A stretch of 42,800 nt of DNA from Methylomonas koyamae (GTDB lineage Bacteria; Pseudomonadota; Gammaproteobacteria; Methylococcales; Methylomonadaceae), in assembly GCF_006483455.1 (NCBI RefSeq), contig NZ_PPPU01000042.1, positions 1 through 42,800 on the forward strand, read 5' to 3'. The notes under the pieces are model-generated. The model was given only the letters and a program-made list of their open reading frames with translations. It had not been told where the DNA came from and made no database searches. Positions 27,378 through 37,799 of this stretch are shown piece after piece (the first letter of the stretch is position 1; the number at the start of each line of letters is the position of its first letter). Both the position numbers and the translations under genes were made by a program.

Positions 27378-28019
27378 ATGCCGTCAGTTGCCGTCATCGA
27401 TTACGGAATGGGTAATCTGCATTCCATCGCCAAAGCGCTTCAACATGTCGATAGCCGAAGCCAAGTACTGGTCAGCTCCGATCCGGAAATTATTCGCGGA
27501 GCGGACCGGGTGGTGTTTCCCGGCGTCGGCGCAATTCGCGATTGCATCAATGCGCTGCACGACAGCGGTTTGGCCGAGGTCATTAAAGAGGTGGCTGCCG
27601 CGAAACCGATGTTGGGAATTTGCCTGGGCATGCAAGCCCTGCTGACCGACAGCGAGGAAAACGGCGGTGTCGCCTGTCTCGGCCTATTACCCGGTCATGT
27701 CCGGCGCTTCGCCGACGATCTGCGCGACGGTGACGGCGAGATCCTGAAAATTCCGCACATGGGCTGGAATCAAGTCGAACAGAAGCCGCATCCGTTATGG
27801 AAAAATATCCCGGACCGCAGTCGTTTCTATTTCGTGCACAGCTATTATGCGGTGCCGGACGACGCACGCCATACTGCAGCAACCGCAGATTATCCGCAAA
27901 CCTTCACCTGTGCCTTGGCCAATGGCAATCTGTTTGCCGTCCAATTTCATCCTGAAAAAAGCCAGACGGTCGGATTGCAATTGTTGCAAAACTTCCTGGC
28001 CTGGGACGGGACGGCGTAA
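27378..28019 (+). CDS. hisH: Imidazole glycerol phosphate synthase, glutaminase subunit
   Basis: 213 residues from the ATG at 27378 ([14 protein letters not shown]); longer in-frame extensions overlap hisB and are not real. Class I glutamine amidotransferase triad: Cys82 in GICLGMQ, His191 and Glu193 in QFHPEKS. It delivers ammonia to HisF. Separated from hisA by 66 bases that contain a hairpin. Confidence 0.97.
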   Translation: MPSVAVIDYGMGNLHSIAKALQHVDSRSQVLVSSDPEIIRGADRVVFPGVGAIRDCINALHDSGLAEVIKEVAAAKPMLGICLGMQALLTDSEENGGVACLGLLPGHVRRFADDLRDGDGEILKIPHMGWNQVEQKPHPLWKNIPDRSRFYFVHSYYAVPDDARHTAATADYPQTFTCALANGNLFAVQFHPEKSQTVGLQLLQNFLAWDGTA

Positions 28020-28021
28020 CC

Positions 28022-28043
28022 GCCAACGTTCTGCGTTGGCTTT
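28022..28043 (+). terminator. Intra-operon hairpin between hisH and hisA
   Basis: GCCAACG (28022-28028), loop TTCTG, CGTTGGC (28034-28040), then TTTA. A short 7-bp stem with a weak T-run, three bases after the hisH stop. More likely an RNA-processing or partial-attenuation site than a full terminator, since hisA-hisF-hisI need transcription. Confidence 0.35.
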
Positions 28044-28085
28044 ACTAACCCTTTGAAATAGTGATTTAACTGTCGAGATTTAGAT

Positions 28086-28829
28086 ATGTTGCTGATACCC
28101 GCAATTGACTTGAAGGAAGGAAAATGTGTCCGCTTGCGTCAGGGCCGTATGGAAGACGACACCGTGTTCTCCGACGATCCGGTGGCGGTTGCGGGGCGCT
28201 GGGTTGAAGCGGGCGCGAAGCGTTTGCACTTGGTCGATTTGGACGGCGCCTTTGCCGGCAAGCCGAAAAACGCCGACATTATTCACGCCATCGTCGAGGC
28301 CTACCCGGAAGTGCCGATTCAAATCGGCGGCGGCATCCGCGACGAGGACACCATCCAAGCCTACCTGGAAGCCGGCGTACAATACGTGATCATCGGCACC
28401 AAAGCCGTCAGCGAGCCGCATTTTGTCCGCGACGCAGCGATCGAATTTCCCGGCCACATCATCATCGGTCTGGACGCCCGCGACGGCAAGGTGGCGATCG
28501 ACGGCTGGTCCAAACTGTCTCGCCACGACGTGATCGATATGGCGCAAAAATTCGAATCCAATGGTGTTGCGGCGATTATCTACACCGATATCTCCCGCGA
28601 CGGCATGATGCAGGGCGTTAATGTCGAAGCCACCGCCAAGCTGGCCAGTTCGGTACACATCCCGGTCATCGCCTCCGGCGGCATCACCAATCTGGACGAT
28701 ATCCGCGCTTTGGGTGCCGTGGCCCAAGAAGGCATCATGGGCGCGATTACCGGCCGCGCAATCTACGAAGGCACCTTGGATTTCGCCGAAGGCGCCAAAC
28801 TGGCCGCTTCCTTCGGCGGCGAGGATTGA
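28086..28829 (+). CDS. hisA: ProFAR isomerase (phosphoribosylformimino-5-aminoimidazole carboxamide ribotide isomerase)
   Basis: 247 residues, TIM barrel. [17 protein letters not shown] at the N-terminus carries the first catalytic Asp (residue 8), and the second is in the [10 protein letters not shown] stretch. Phosphate-binding [11 protein letters not shown] and [10 protein letters not shown] loops are present. It catalyses the Amadori rearrangement that feeds HisF. Fourteen bases... before hisF begins; part of the his operon. Confidence 0.97.
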   Translation: MLLIPAIDLKEGKCVRLRQGRMEDDTVFSDDPVAVAGRWVEAGAKRLHLVDLDGAFAGKPKNADIIHAIVEAYPEVPIQIGGGIRDEDTIQAYLEAGVQYVIIGTKAVSEPHFVRDAAIEFPGHIIIGLDARDGKVAIDGWSKLSRHDVIDMAQKFESNGVAAIIYTDISRDGMMQGVNVEATAKLASSVHIPVIASGGITNLDDIRALGAVAQEGIMGAITGRAIYEGTLDFAEGAKLAASFGGED

Positions 28830-28842
28830 ACGGCAACCCGCC

Positions 28843-29616
28843 ATGAGCCTAGCCAAACGCATCATTCCCTGCCTGGACGTCGATAACGGCCGCGTTGTCA
28901 AAGGCGTCAAATTCGTCGATATCCGCGATGCCGGCGATCCGGTCGAAATCGCCCGCCGCTACGACCGCGAGGGCGCCGACGAACTTACCTTTCTCGATAT
29001 CACCGCCACCCACGACAACCGGGATACGATGGTCCATGTGGTCGAACAGGTTGCCAGCGAAGTGTTCATCCCGCTGACCGTGGGCGGCGGTATCCGTAGC
29101 TCGGACGATATTCGCCGCATGCTGAATGCCGGCGCCGATAAAGTCGGTATCAACAGTGCCGCGGTGTTCCGGCCTGAGTTCGTCAAGGAGGCCGCCGACA
29201 AGTTCGGTTCGCAGTGCATCGTTGTCGCGATCGACGCCAAGAAAGTCAGCCAGGACGGCGAGGCGGAGCGCTGGGAAATTTTTACCCACGGCGGCCGTAA
29301 ACCCACCGGCATCGATGCCGTGGCATGGGCGGTGCGGATGAAGGATTACGGTGCCGGCGAAATTCTGTTGACCAGTATGGACCGCGACGGCACCAAGTCC
29401 GGCTTCGATCTGGCCTTAACCCGCGCCATCAGCGAAGCGGTCAGTATTCCGGTGATCGCCTCCGGCGGCGTCGGCAACCTGGACCATTTGGCCGACGGCA
29501 TCATCGAAGGCAAGGCCGATGCGGTGTTGGCCGCCAGTATTTTCCATTTTGCCGAATATACGATAGAACAGGCCAAACGCCACATGCAGTCGCGCGGTAT
29601 CGAGGTGCGGTTATGA
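28843..29616 (+). CDS. hisF: Imidazole glycerol phosphate synthase, cyclase subunit
   Basis: 257 residues from the ATG at 28843 ([21 protein letters not shown]). Catalytic Asp11 in CLDVDNG and the second Asp in VAIDAK; phosphate loops VGGGIRS and ASGGVGNLD. It uses ammonia from HisH to form imidazole glycerol phosphate and AICAR. Its stop overlaps hisI (ATGA). Confidence 0.98.
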   Translation: MSLAKRIIPCLDVDNGRVVKGVKFVDIRDAGDPVEIARRYDREGADELTFLDITATHDNRDTMVHVVEQVASEVFIPLTVGGGIRSSDDIRRMLNAGADKVGINSAAVFRPEFVKEAADKFGSQCIVVAIDAKKVSQDGEAERWEIFTHGGRKPTGIDAVAWAVRMKDYGAGEILLTSMDRDGTKSGFDLALTRAISEAVSIPVIASGGVGNLDHLADGIIEGKADAVLAASIFHFAEYTIEQAKRHMQSRGIEVRL

Positions 29617-29999
29617 CGACTACTTGGCTGGAACAAATCGAATGGACCGAGGACGGATTGGTTCCGGCCATTGCCCAGGACCACAGCAGCGGCCGAGTGT
29701 TGATGTTTGCCTGGATGAATCGGGAATCGCTGGCCCTCACCGTCGCCGAAGGCTACGCCGTGTATTGGTCGCGCTCCCGCCAGCGTTTGTGGCGCAAAGG
29801 CGAGGAATCGGGCCATCGCCAAAAAGTCATCGATCTGCAGTTGGATTGCGACGGCGACGTGATTTTATTGAAGGTGGAACAGGAAGGCGGCATCGCCTGC
29901 CATACCGGCCGGGAAAGCTGTTTCTTCCGCAGTTTCAAAGACGGCGATTGGCAAGTCAGCGAAGCCGTGTTGAAAGATCCGCAAGCAATATACAAATAA
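29613..29999 (+). CDS. hisI: Phosphoribosyl-AMP cyclohydrolase
   Basis: 128 residues from the ATG at 29613. Motifs [30 protein letters not shown], and the metal-binding DCDGD (magnesium) with [14 protein letters not shown] (zinc Cys). Monofunctional: no HisE pyrophosphohydrolase domain is fused and no hisE follows, although hisE is often the next gene in proteobacteria. Last gene of this his operon. Confidence 0.97.
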   Translation: MTTTWLEQIEWTEDGLVPAIAQDHSSGRVLMFAWMNRESLALTVAEGYAVYWSRSRQRLWRKGEESGHRQKVIDLQLDCDGDVILLKVEQEGGIACHTGRESCFFRSFKDGDWQVSEAVLKDPQAIYK

Positions 30000-30272
30000 A
30001 CGGCTATTGTCTTAGCCGCGGCTGCGGGTCCGATTGGCGGCCTGCAGCGTAACCCCCCTACTTCTGGCGTCGCGTTATCGATGCCGCCCTTCCCGGCTTT
30101 GCGTTGCGGCTGTCGGCCTTCGGCTGGCAGGGAATTATTTGCTGTGGCCGCAAGTCCGAGCTAAGGTTAAAGTAATCCAGCGGATTGACGCTATAAAACG
30201 GACTATCCCTACAGTCGTTGCGCTCCAGGCCGGCATGCACCGGTCGGGCGCTCAGAATCGCGGTATTGGCTT

Positions 30273-30737
30273 ATGATACTGATCGTAAAAAATATTCCTT
30301 CTGCTTCCCAGGAAGACGAATTGGCCGATTTCGTTGCACCGGCTTTGCGGTTTTGTTTTTGGTTGCCGTTCAAAGTTGGCCGAATTTTGAAGACCGATAT
30401 TTTTTGTCTGAAAAACCTGAGAACCAATGTGCTGTCGTTTCACGGCCGAGTCTTTATCGACGACGATAAAGCCGGGCGCCAGGCGATCAAGAAATTGCAC
30501 GGCAAGCGTTTCAAAAACAAAATCGTCGAAGTGCGTGAGTATTTCATTCGGTCCGGAAAAAACGACCGCCGCGCCGGGCAACAGATCGTCACGGTCGAAA
30601 TGCTGGAAAAACGCAAGGGCGACCGCCGCTGCAACGTCAAGCATGGCAACGACACGCCAATCCACACCAACGTATTCGATACCCGCAACGTCTACCAAGT
30701 CAGCCGGCGAGCTAGAAACGAGTTTTACGACGAATGA
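30273..30737 (+). CDS. RRM-like RNA-binding protein
   Basis: 154 residues, very basic. Begins MILIVKNIPSASQEDELADFV, which looks like RRM strand 1 (RNP2-like LIVKNIP) and helix 1; a loop of about 25 residues with CFWLPFKVGRI follows; then HGRVFIDDDKAGRQAIKKLHGKRFKNKIVEVREYF, split here as strand 3 (RNP1-like GRVFIDDDKA), helix 2 and strand 4. The C-terminal 50 residues are rich in Arg and Lys and probably disordered. Bacterial single-RRM proteins are usually shorter. It stands alone between hisI and a convergent DCC gene. An RNA-related role is inference from the fold only. Confidence 0.7.
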   Translation: MILIVKNIPSASQEDELADFVAPALRFCFWLPFKVGRILKTDIFCLKNLRTNVLSFHGRVFIDDDKAGRQAIKKLHGKRFKNKIVEVREYFIRSGKNDRRAGQQIVTVEMLEKRKGDRRCNVKHGNDTPIHTNVFDTRNVYQVSRRARNEFYDE

Positions 30738-30800
30738 TTGCAGGCGCCGCCGGTGCAAGCGAGCCGTGTTGACGATGCTGCTGCCGTCTCGGACGCAGGC

Positions 30801-31193
30801 TCAAATCCGGCAATCGGCCTTACAAGCCTTGCCCGCCAGCCACGCCCCCAGCGGCAAACGGTAGCGGGCGAAATACGCATACAGTTTGGCAAACAGCGGC
30901 CGGGTCAAAGGCCAACGCAACGGCGCAGCCAACCAACCCAGACCCAGCAAGCTATAGGTCGCGTGGAAGGCATCGATGCCTTTCACCAGCGAGCCATCGG
31001 CCCGCACGCCGTGAATTTCCGCCATCAACTCGGCCTCGGTACAACCTAAATGTTCCGGTACGAAGTCGTTTGCGTGGATATCCTGAAACGCGACGCGGCC
31101 GGCGGCGTTTCTGGACTGTAGCCAAGCCACTTCTCGTCGGCAAATCGGACAGTGGCCGTCGTAGAGTAGGGTGAATTCGGCGTTGGTGTTCAT
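30801..31193 (-). CDS. DCC (DUF393) thiol-disulfide oxidoreductase family protein
   Basis: 130 residues from the ATG at 31193 (MNTNAEFTLLYDGHCPIC); a TTG at 31214 would add seven residues. Family motif YDGHCPIC with Cys15 and Cys18 as a thioredoxin-like redox pair, then DIHANDF, MAEIHGV.ADG and GIDAFHATY, all usual. The C-terminus is hydrophobic and ends KACKADC. Partner unknown. Faces the RRM-like gene and follows the oxoprolinase gene on the same strand with 90 bases between. Confidence 0.9.
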   Translation of the reverse strand: MNTNAEFTLLYDGHCPICRREVAWLQSRNAAGRVAFQDIHANDFVPEHLGCTEAELMAEIHGVRADGSLVKGIDAFHATYSLLGLGWLAAPLRWPLTRPLFAKLYAYFARYRLPLGAWLAGKACKADCRI

Positions 31194-31283
31194 GGCGTTA
31201 CCTGTGTGCGTCAAAGGACCGGGGGCTGTTATCGACCACGATTTATCCCCGATAGGCTACCGGACGAAACGCATTCGGCAAGT

Positions 31284-34200
31284 TCAATTCCCGGATCGAT
31301 CGCTGGCGCCGAAACCGCCGCCGCCCGGCGTTTCAATGACGATGCTGTCGCCAGCTTCGACTCGAATGTCCGCGCAACCGGCTAATTCGACCGTTTCGCC
31401 GCCGGCTTTGAGTAAACGGTTGACACCCGGCGCGCCGGGCCAGCCGCCGCGCATACCGAACGGCGGCTGGCACCGGTGGCTGGAGAGAATGGCTACCGTC
31501 ATCGGCCGCCAAAATTCGAGCCGGCGTCGCACGCCGTCGCCGCCGCGATAACGCCCGTCACCGCCGCTGCCCTCGCGTAGCGAAAACTCGCGCAATAGCA
31601 CCGGAAACCGTTGCTCCAGAATTTCCGGATCGGTGATGCGCGAGTTGGTCATGTGGGTATGCACGCCGCTGGTGCCGGCGAAACCCTCCCCGGCTCCGGC
31701 GCCGCCGCAGATGGTTTCGTAGTACTGGTAATCCCGGTCGCCGAAGGTCAGATTGTTCATCGTGCCTTGGGATGCGGCCAGCACGCCCAACGCGCCGAAC
31801 AAGGCGTCGACGATGTACTGTGATGTCTCGACGTTGCCGGCCACCACGGCCGCCGGATATTGCGGATTCAACAAACAACCTTCCGGAATCACGATATCCA
31901 GCGGTTTCAGGCAGCCGGCGTTTAACGGAATGTCGTCCTGCACCAGTGTCCGCATTACGTACAGCACGGCGGCCTTGCATACGGCCGCCGGCGCGTTGAA
32001 ATTGTCCGCCAACTGCGGCGAGGTGGCGGAAAAATCGATCCGTGCACTGCTCGTGTCCCGATCTATCGAGACGCTGACGGCAATGGTTCCGCCTTGATCC
32101 AATGGGTAGGCGAAGCTGCCGCCGTCCAGCGTTTTCAATAAGCGGCGGACGCAGGCTTCGGCGTGGTCCTGCACGTGTTGCATATAGGCAAGTACCACCG
32201 CTAACGAATAATCGCCGACCATGGCCAATAACTCCTGAGTGCCTTTTAGATTGGCGGCGATTTGTGCCTGCAGATCGGCCAGATTTTGCTGTGGATTGCG
32301 CGCCGGGTGGCGGTTGCCGGCTAGCCATTCCAGAATCGCCGCTTCCTGAAACCGGCCGGCGTCCAGAATTTTCAGTCCGGCGCTGATCACGCCTTCATCG
32401 TCGATATGCCGGCTGGCGGCCGGCATCGAACCCGGCGAAATGCCGCCGACATCGGCATGGTGGCCGCGCGAGGCGACGAAAAACAGCAGTTGCCGCTCGG
32501 CGTCGAATACCGGCGTCACCACGGTGATATCGGGTAGATGGGTGCCGCCGGCGTAAGGCGAATTCAGCAGATAGGCGTCGCCGGGTGCCAGGTCTTTACC
32601 ATGGCTCAGCACCAAGGCTTTGACGCTTTCGCCCATCGATCCCAGATGGACCGGGATGTGCGGGGCATTGGCGATCAAATTGCCGCCGGCATCGAACACT
32701 GCGCAGGAAAAATCCAGCCGCTCCTTGATATTGACCGAATGTGCGGTGTTTTGCAGTACGAAACCCATCTGCTCGGCCACCGACATGAAGCGCTGGTTGA
32801 AGATCTCCAGCATGACCGGGTCGGGACCCGCGGCGAGGGACGGGGCGGCGATCGAGTATTTGTTTCCGCTCAGCAGCAGATCGCCGTTGTGCTGCATCAG
32901 GGCTTGCCAGCCGGGCTCGACCACGATGGTCGAAGTCGGCTCCAATATCACTGCCGGCCCCGCCACTGTTTGCCCGCAGCCCAGTCGTTCCCGGCGGTAG
33001 ACCGGCGCATCGTGCCAACGGCCGCAGCTGAACAGGCGCGTGCGGTCTTGCGCCTCGCCATCGTGGCGATCTGCAACGGTTGGCGCTATCTCGCTAAAGC
33101 GCGAGTCGCAAGCGATGCTTTCGACCTGCAAGCTGGCAATCACCACCGGCCGCTCGTAGCAAAAGCCGAATTGGCGCCGGTATGCCGCGGCAAAATCCTG
33201 CAGTATTGCCTCGGGTTCGGCGTAGTCGACCGTCAAGGCGGTATCGCTGCCTTGATAACGCAGTGCCAGGCGCCAGCGGCTAATGGATTGGTCCGGGTCC
33301 AGGCCTTGAGCGGCCAGCTCACGCCGCGCCGCCTGTTCCAAGTCTGAGAAACGCCGCCGCAACTCGGCCGCATCCACCTCCTGCCATAAACCTTCCAACG
33401 CCGCTTGTTTCAGCACCCGAAACTCGGCCAGGCCGATGCCGTACGCCGACAGCACGCCAGCCAACGGATGTAGCAATACCTTGCGCATGCCCAGGCGTTC
33501 GGCCAGCAGGCAGGCGTGTTGCGCGCCGGCCGCGCCGTAACAGCACAAGGCGTAGTCGGCGAGCGGGTAGCCTTTTTGCACCGAGATTTTTTTGATGGCC
33601 TCGGCCATATGCTCGACGGCGATCTCCAAAAAGCCCTCGGCGACTTGTTCCGGGCTGCGGCGTTCGCCGCTGGCGGCGGAAACTTCGGCCGCCAGTGCCG
33701 AAAATAGCGCCGTTACCCGCTCGCGGTCCGGCGGCAAGTTACCTTTCGGGCCAAACACCGCCGGAAAATCCGGTAACTTGCCCAGTAGCAGATTGGCGTC
33801 GGTCACTGTCAACGGCCCGCCGCGCCGGTAACAAGCCGGACCGGGATTGGCGCCGGCCGAGTCCGGCCCCACCCGGCAGCGCAAGCCGTCGAAATGCAAA
33901 ATTGAGCCGCCGCCGGCAGCGACGGTATGAATCGCCATCATTGGCGTCCGCATGCGGACGCCGGCGACTTCGTTGTCGAAACTGCGCTCCAGCTCGCCGG
34001 CGTAATGGGCAACATCGGTGGAGGTGCCGCCCATATCGAAGGCGATAATCTTGGCCAACCCGGCGCCTTTGGCTGCCGCAATCGCGCCCACCACGCCGCC
34101 GGCCGGGCCGGATAGGATGCTGTCCTTGCCGTGGAAGGCGTCCGCCCGCACCAGACCGCCGTTTGATTGCATGAACAACAGGCTTGGGGTCGAGTCGCCA

Positions 34201-34889
34201 GTTGGCAGGCCGCGTTCGACCTGCGCGACGTAACGGCGTAACACCGGCGACAGATAGGCATCGACCACCGCAGTATCGCCGCGGGCGACGAATTTCGGCA
34301 GCGGACTGGCGAGATGCGACAAGGAAATATGCTCGAAACCAATGTCGGCGGCCAACTCGGCTAGCATCAATTCGTGTTGCGGGTAGCGCCAGGCATGCAG
34401 CAACACGACGGCGAGATTGCGAATGCCCAGGTCGTAAAGCCGCCGCAATTCGGCGTTGGCTTGGTCCTCAGTCAGTTCCTGCAATACGCGGCCGTCGGCG
34501 CCGACGCGGACGTCGATTTCGGCCACCGCCTGATAGAGGGGCTCCGGCCGGCGAATCCGCAGCGCGAAAATGTCCGGTCGGTTTTGGTAGCCTATGCGCA
34601 GACAATCACGGAAGCCGAGGTTGGTGACCAACGCAATGGCGGCACCCTTGCGTTCCAGCAAGGCGTTGGTGCCGACCGTGGTGCCCATTTTGACGGCGGC
34701 TATCCGGTCCTTCCTGCCGGTGCCGGACTCCCGCAGAATCTGGCTTATGCCGTGCAGTGCGGCGTCCGGATAGAGTTCCGGATTTTCCGAAAGCCACTTG
34801 CGAACCGCCACCTTTCCGTCCGGGGCCAGCGCCACGATATCGGTAAAAGTGCCGCCCCTGTCGATCCAAAACTGCCAGCCCGCCGCCAT
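31284..34889 (-). CDS. 5-oxoprolinase / hydantoinase-type fused enzyme (HyuA-HyuB)
   Basis: 1201 residues; eukaryotic oxoprolinases are near 1288. The N-terminal two thirds is the ATP-binding HyuA part: [15 protein letters not shown] (about 7-21), [17 protein letters not shown], the FDMGGTSTD phosphate loop and GGGSIL. The C-terminal third is Hyu[27 protein letters not shown], split from [21 protein letters not shown] and [21 protein letters not shown]. It would open 5-oxoproline to glutamate with ATP, or a related lactam. No permease or PxpABC genes are adjacent. Reads complete, no frameshift. Substrate cannot be fixed from sequence. Confidence 0.92.
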   Translation of the reverse strand: MAAGWQFWIDRGGTFTDIVALAPDGKVAVRKWLSENPELYPDAALHGISQILRESGTGRKDRIAAVKMGTTVGTNALLERKGAAIALVTNLGFRDCLRIGYQNRPDIFALRIRRPEPLYQAVAEIDVRVGADGRVLQELTEDQANAELRRLYDLGIRNLAVVLLHAWRYPQHELMLAELAADIGFEHISLSHLASPLPKFVARGDTAVVDAYLSPVLRRYVAQVERGLPTGDSTPSLLFMQSNGGLVRADAFHGKDSILSGPAGGVVGAIAAAKGAGLAKIIAFDMGGTSTDVAHYAGELERSFDNEVAGVRMRTPMMAIHTVAAGGGSILHFDGLRCRVGPDSAGANPGPACYRRGGPLTVTDANLLLGKLPDFPAVFGPKGNLPPDRERVTALFSALAAEVSAASGERRSPEQVAEGFLEIAVEHMAEAIKKISVQKGYPLADYALCCYGAAGAQHACLLAERLGMRKVLLHPLAGVLSAYGIGLAEFRVLKQAALEGLWQEVDAAELRRRFSDLEQAARRELAAQGLDPDQSISRWRLALRYQGSDTALTVDYAEPEAILQDFAAAYRRQFGFCYERPVVIASLQVESIACDSRFSEIAPTVADRHDGEAQDRTRLFSCGRWHDAPVYRRERLGCGQTVAGPAVILEPTSTIVVEPGWQALMQHNGDLLLSGNKYSIAAPSLAAGPDPVMLEIFNQRFMSVAEQMGFVLQNTAHSVNIKERLDFSCAVFDAGGNLIANAPHIPVHLGSMGESVKALVLSHGKDLAPGDAYLLNSPYAGGTHLPDITVVTPVFDAERQLLFFVASRGHHADVGGISPGSMPAASRHIDDEGVISAGLKILDAGRFQEAAILEWLAGNRHPARNPQQNLADLQAQIAANLKGTQELLAMVGDYSLAVVLAYMQHVQDHAEACVRRLLKTLDGGSFAYPLDQGGTIAVSVSIDRDTSSARIDFSATSPQLADNFNAPAAVCKAAVLYVMRTLVQDDIPLNAGCLKPLDIVIPEGCLLNPQYPAAVVAGNVETSQYIVDALFGALGVLAASQGTMNNLTFGDRDYQYYETICGGAGAGEGFAGTSGVHTHMTNSRITDPEILEQRFPVLLREFSLREGSGGDGRYRGGDGVRRRLEFWRPMTVAILSSHRCQPPFGMRGGWPGAPGVNRLLKAGGETVELAGCADIRVEAGDSIVIETPGGGGFGASDRSGN

Positions 34890-34980
34890 CGAAAAAAACC
34901 TACTAGAAATTACTAATCAAATTTTTGCTAACTTTATGTAATGATAGCCATTCTTCGACAATGGCATTTTAATTGATGCC

Positions 34981-35006
34981 GGCCCGGATAACGCGGTTGC
35001 CGGGCC
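34981..35006 (+). repeat. Hairpin in the leader of the repeat-protein gene
   Basis: GGCCCGG (34981-34987), 12-base loop, CCGGGCC (35000-35006), ending 37 bases before the GTG start. No T-run; it may be a leader structure or the stem of an unrelated element. Confidence 0.4.
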
Positions 35007-35043
35007 ATTGCGCGGCAATAATAATCACATAGGGGGGAAAGGC

Positions 35044-35766
35044 GTGGAAACTTTGTTCGATTTGGTTCTGGTCGCGGCGGCCTTGTACGGCGCGAAAGCG
35101 TATTTGACCGCGCCGGAAGTCGTCACCGACCGGGAAATTTTTTCCAGCCGGGGGTCGATGTTCGTGAAAAGGCTGGTCAGCGAGCAAGCCGGCCAAGGCC
35201 GGCCAAGCCAACCGGGTTCGCCTGTTCCGCGCTTCGAACCGCCGCTAGCCGAGCCCGAACCAAGCCAAGGCATTATCGCCGAAGCCGAACCAACGCTGCC
35301 GGCCGAATCGGATATGCCGGCGGCCGTCACTGCGTCCGCGGCTGAACAGGATGCCGACCTATTGCCGGTAGCGGTTGAATTGCAGGTGCCGCAGGATTCG
35401 GTATTGAATCGGCATTATTGGGCGCAACGCGCCGCCGAGCGCGCCGCGATCGAGCAACCCTACCCGACCGATTCGGTGTTACTGCGCCATTACCGGCAGA
35501 TACAAGCGGCGGCCCTGCCGTTCGAGGTGCTAAACGCCGATACCGGTCGTGCGGTCGGGCCGGTTGCGGCCGAGCAAACCGCGCATGCTGTCGGCGCTGG
35601 CGTGGCGATCCCGGAAGATTCGGTGTTGAAGCGTCATTTCCTGGCCGATGCCCGGTACCGGATCGAACAACAGTACGGCCCTTGTCCCGATGAAACCGTG
35701 TTGCGCCGCCATCACCAGCAGTTGGTGGCTGCCGCCTGGGACGCTTTTTTGGCCGGTTTGGCTTAA
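35044..35766 (+). CDS. Orphan protein with a 25-residue-spaced DSVLxRH(Y/F/H) repeat
   Basis: 240 residues from GTG at 35044 (METLFDLVLVAAALYG), preceded by AGGGGGGAAA. A short hydrophobic N-terminal helix (about 4-20), a conserved-looking basic stretch, a Pro/Glu/Ala-rich linker (about 55-113), then four copies of a motif: VPQDSVLNRHY (115-125), YPTDSVLLRHY (140-150), IPEDSVLKRHF (189-199) and CPDETVLRRHH (214-224). Spacing is 25, 49 and 25 residues, that is one missing or decayed copy in the middle. The pattern is Pro-x-Asp-Ser-Val-Leu-x-Arg-His-aromatic. I do not recognise a named family. The protein is probably membrane-anchored with a long spacer and a repeat domain, perhaps for binding a partner. 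It precedes an L,D-transpeptidase gene by 193 bases on the same strand. Confidence 0.75.
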   Translation: METLFDLVLVAAALYGAKAYLTAPEVVTDREIFSSRGSMFVKRLVSEQAGQGRPSQPGSPVPRFEPPLAEPEPSQGIIAEAEPTLPAESDMPAAVTASAAEQDADLLPVAVELQVPQDSVLNRHYWAQRAAERAAIEQPYPTDSVLLRHYRQIQAAALPFEVLNADTGRAVGPVAAEQTAHAVGAGVAIPEDSVLKRHFLADARYRIEQQYGPCPDETVLRRHHQQLVAAAWDAFLAGLA

Positions 35767-35959
35767 TCCACGCTTTGACCAGTCCGCAGCCGCAGTCATT
35801 TTCGAAGAAATGCCAGAATGCACCTGGCGTCTGCCGACAACTGGTTTAAAATTCAAGCGTTACCGGAGTGATTAGTCCTGGCCGGTCAGGGTATTTTCTG
35901 CAGGGAACGGTCCGCTCCGGTCTTAGGCAGCCTTATATGGGAATAGAACTCGCGTTATC

Positions 35960-37729
35960 ATGATTAACACACCGTATGCCTTGAAAGATTCGCGCCCTAA
36001 CCGGGCCTGGCTGGCGTTGGCGGCCTGCATGTCTTACGCCGGAATCGAACCGGTATCGGCGACGGATATGCCGCCTGCGGCTGCGGAAGCGATAGCTCCA
36101 GCGGCGATTGAGGCGGCGCCGGTGCCGGCGGCAAATTTTATTCCGGCCGACAACCCGATCGGCAGTTTGCTATTGAGCCGGCAACACCCGCTGTTGGCGC
36201 GGGCCGACTTCAGCCGGGTTAGCGACTTTGTCGTGCAAATCTACCAAGCCAATAATTTTCAGCCGATTTGGCTTAACGCCAACCGCTCGGAAAAAAACCT
36301 GAACGATTTGTTCGGTATGTTGGATAACGCGGCTGGCAATGCGCTGTCTCCCGCCAGCTACGATGTCGAGCGCCTGAAACAATTCGTGGGTTCTCCGGTC
36401 GCCGATAATGCGACTGCTGCCGGCTACGACGTGGCCTTGACCGTATCGCTGGTGCGGTTTCTGCACGACTTGCGCCAAGGCCGGGTCGACCCGCGCGACG
36501 TTCAATACCCGGTGCATATTGCCCCCAAGCCGGCGTTGGATATTGCCGGTTTGTTGAAACAACATCTGGAAACTCAGACGCTGAGCGAACTGGCGGCCGT
36601 GTTCGAACCCAAAGCCAAACAGTATCAACAATTGAAGCGGGTTTGGAACCGGATGCAACTGTTGGCCGGGCAATCTGCGCTGCACGAATTCAAGCCCGGC
36701 AAGCAATTGCGCCCGGGCGATAAGCATCCCCATATTGTTTACCTGCGGCAAAACCTGCTGGCAATGGGCCTGATCGCTGATAACGTCAATCCGGAAAGCA
36801 AGGTTTACGATGCCGATCTGGCCGAAGCCGTGAAAAAAGTCCAACGGCAACAAGGTTTGAAAGCCGACGGCGTGATCGGCGCCGCGACTGCCGCCTTATT
36901 CAACCGGCCGCCGCAGGAAAAATTGGCGCAGTTGGAGTTGGCGATGGAGCGCTCGCGCTGGATTCCGGATCCGAGCGACGGCCCGATGATCCTGGTGAAT
37001 ATCCCGGCCTTCGAATTGTGGGCGTTCAATTCGCCCGACGATGCCAACCCGTTGAATATGAAGGTCATCGTCGGCAAATCCCCGGACAAACAAACCCCGG
37101 TACTGTGGGAGGAAATGAAGTACCTGGAGTTCATGCCGTACTGGAATATTCCGAAGAATATTTTCGAGAAGGAAATTTTACCGAAAGCGGCAAACAACCA
37201 AGGCTATCTGGCCAGCCAGGACATCGAACTGGTGCGGCACCAAAACAGCGAGGAAAAAGGCGGCGGCAGCTATCTGCGCGCCCGCCAGCGTCCCGGCAAG
37301 AAAAATCCGTTGGGCCGGGTCAAGTTCGTGTTTCCGAACACCGCCGATGTTTATTTGCACGACACGCCGAGCCGGGCCGCGTTTAACCGGCCGCGGCGCG
37401 ATCTGAGCCACGGCTGCGTCCGGGTTGCCGAACCCAAGCGTCTGGCCGAGTTCGTGCTGGGCGACCAGCAGGGCTGGGATAAGGACACGATAGAACAAGC
37501 CATGTCGGCCCCGAAAACCCGCCACGTCACCTTAAAACGTTCGGTGCCGGTACTGTTTTACTACGCGACCACCTTTATCGATCACGCCGACCAGTTGCAC
37601 GTCTATCCGGATATCTACGGCCAGGACGAACTGCTACAGAAGGCTTTGAACAAATTGCAGGCACCCACTGCCGGCACCAACCAATTGGCCGCCAGCGGCA
37701 AAGCCGCGGCTGCAACCAGCAGTCAGTAG
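35960..37729 (+). CDS. L,D-transpeptidase, YcbB (LdtD)-like
   Basis: 589 residues. Signal-like N-terminus (about 1-40, ending near VSATDMPPA), an N-terminal scaffold domain (about 55-240), a peptidoglycan-binding domain (HIVYLRQNLLAMGLI...VQRQQGLKADGVIGAATAALFN, split over about 259-315), and a YkuD catalytic domain with SHGCVRV (His484, Cys486, Arg488). Catalytic Cys forms 3-3 cross-links in peptidoglycan of the periplasm. The C-terminus is rich in Ala and Ser. E. coli ycbB lies next to ycbK; here the YcbK-like gene is the convergent neighbour. Confidence 0.93.
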   Translation: MINTPYALKDSRPNRAWLALAACMSYAGIEPVSATDMPPAAAEAIAPAAIEAAPVPAANFIPADNPIGSLLLSRQHPLLARADFSRVSDFVVQIYQANNFQPIWLNANRSEKNLNDLFGMLDNAAGNALSPASYDVERLKQFVGSPVADNATAAGYDVALTVSLVRFLHDLRQGRVDPRDVQYPVHIAPKPALDIAGLLKQHLETQTLSELAAVFEPKAKQYQQLKRVWNRMQLLAGQSALHEFKPGKQLRPGDKHPHIVYLRQNLLAMGLIADNVNPESKVYDADLAEAVKKVQRQQGLKADGVIGAATAALFNRPPQEKLAQLELAMERSRWIPDPSDGPMILVNIPAFELWAFNSPDDANPLNMKVIVGKSPDKQTPVLWEEMKYLEFMPYWNIPKNIFEKEILPKAANNQGYLASQDIELVRHQNSEEKGGGSYLRARQRPGKKNPLGRVKFVFPNTADVYLHDTPSRAAFNRPRRDLSHGCVRVAEPKRLAEFVLGDQQGWDKDTIEQAMSAPKTRHVTLKRSVPVLFYYATTFIDHADQLHVYPDIYGQDELLQKALNKLQAPTAGTNQLAASGKAAAATSSQ

Positions 37730-37750
37730 TGGGCAAACTGGACCGGGCAT

Positions 37751-37778
37751 AAAAAAGCGCCGGGATCGGCGCTTTTTT
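37751..37778. terminator. Bidirectional Rho-independent terminator
   Basis: AAAAAAGCGCCG (37751-37762), loop GGAT, CGGCGCTTTTTT (37767-37778). Perfect 12-bp stem with T-runs on both strands, shared by the convergent transpeptidase and endopeptidase genes. Confidence 0.97.
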
Positions 37779-37799
37779 ATGCGGCTGAGCGCGAAGGTA

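Noticed and set aside
30000-30272. A hidden hisE or small gene between hisI and the RRM-like gene
   Set aside because: No frame there carries the HisE helices or a ribosome site; the longest frames are out of context.
36170-36853. 227-codon open frame on the minus strand
   Set aside because: Antisense to the L,D-transpeptidase, whose domains account for the region.
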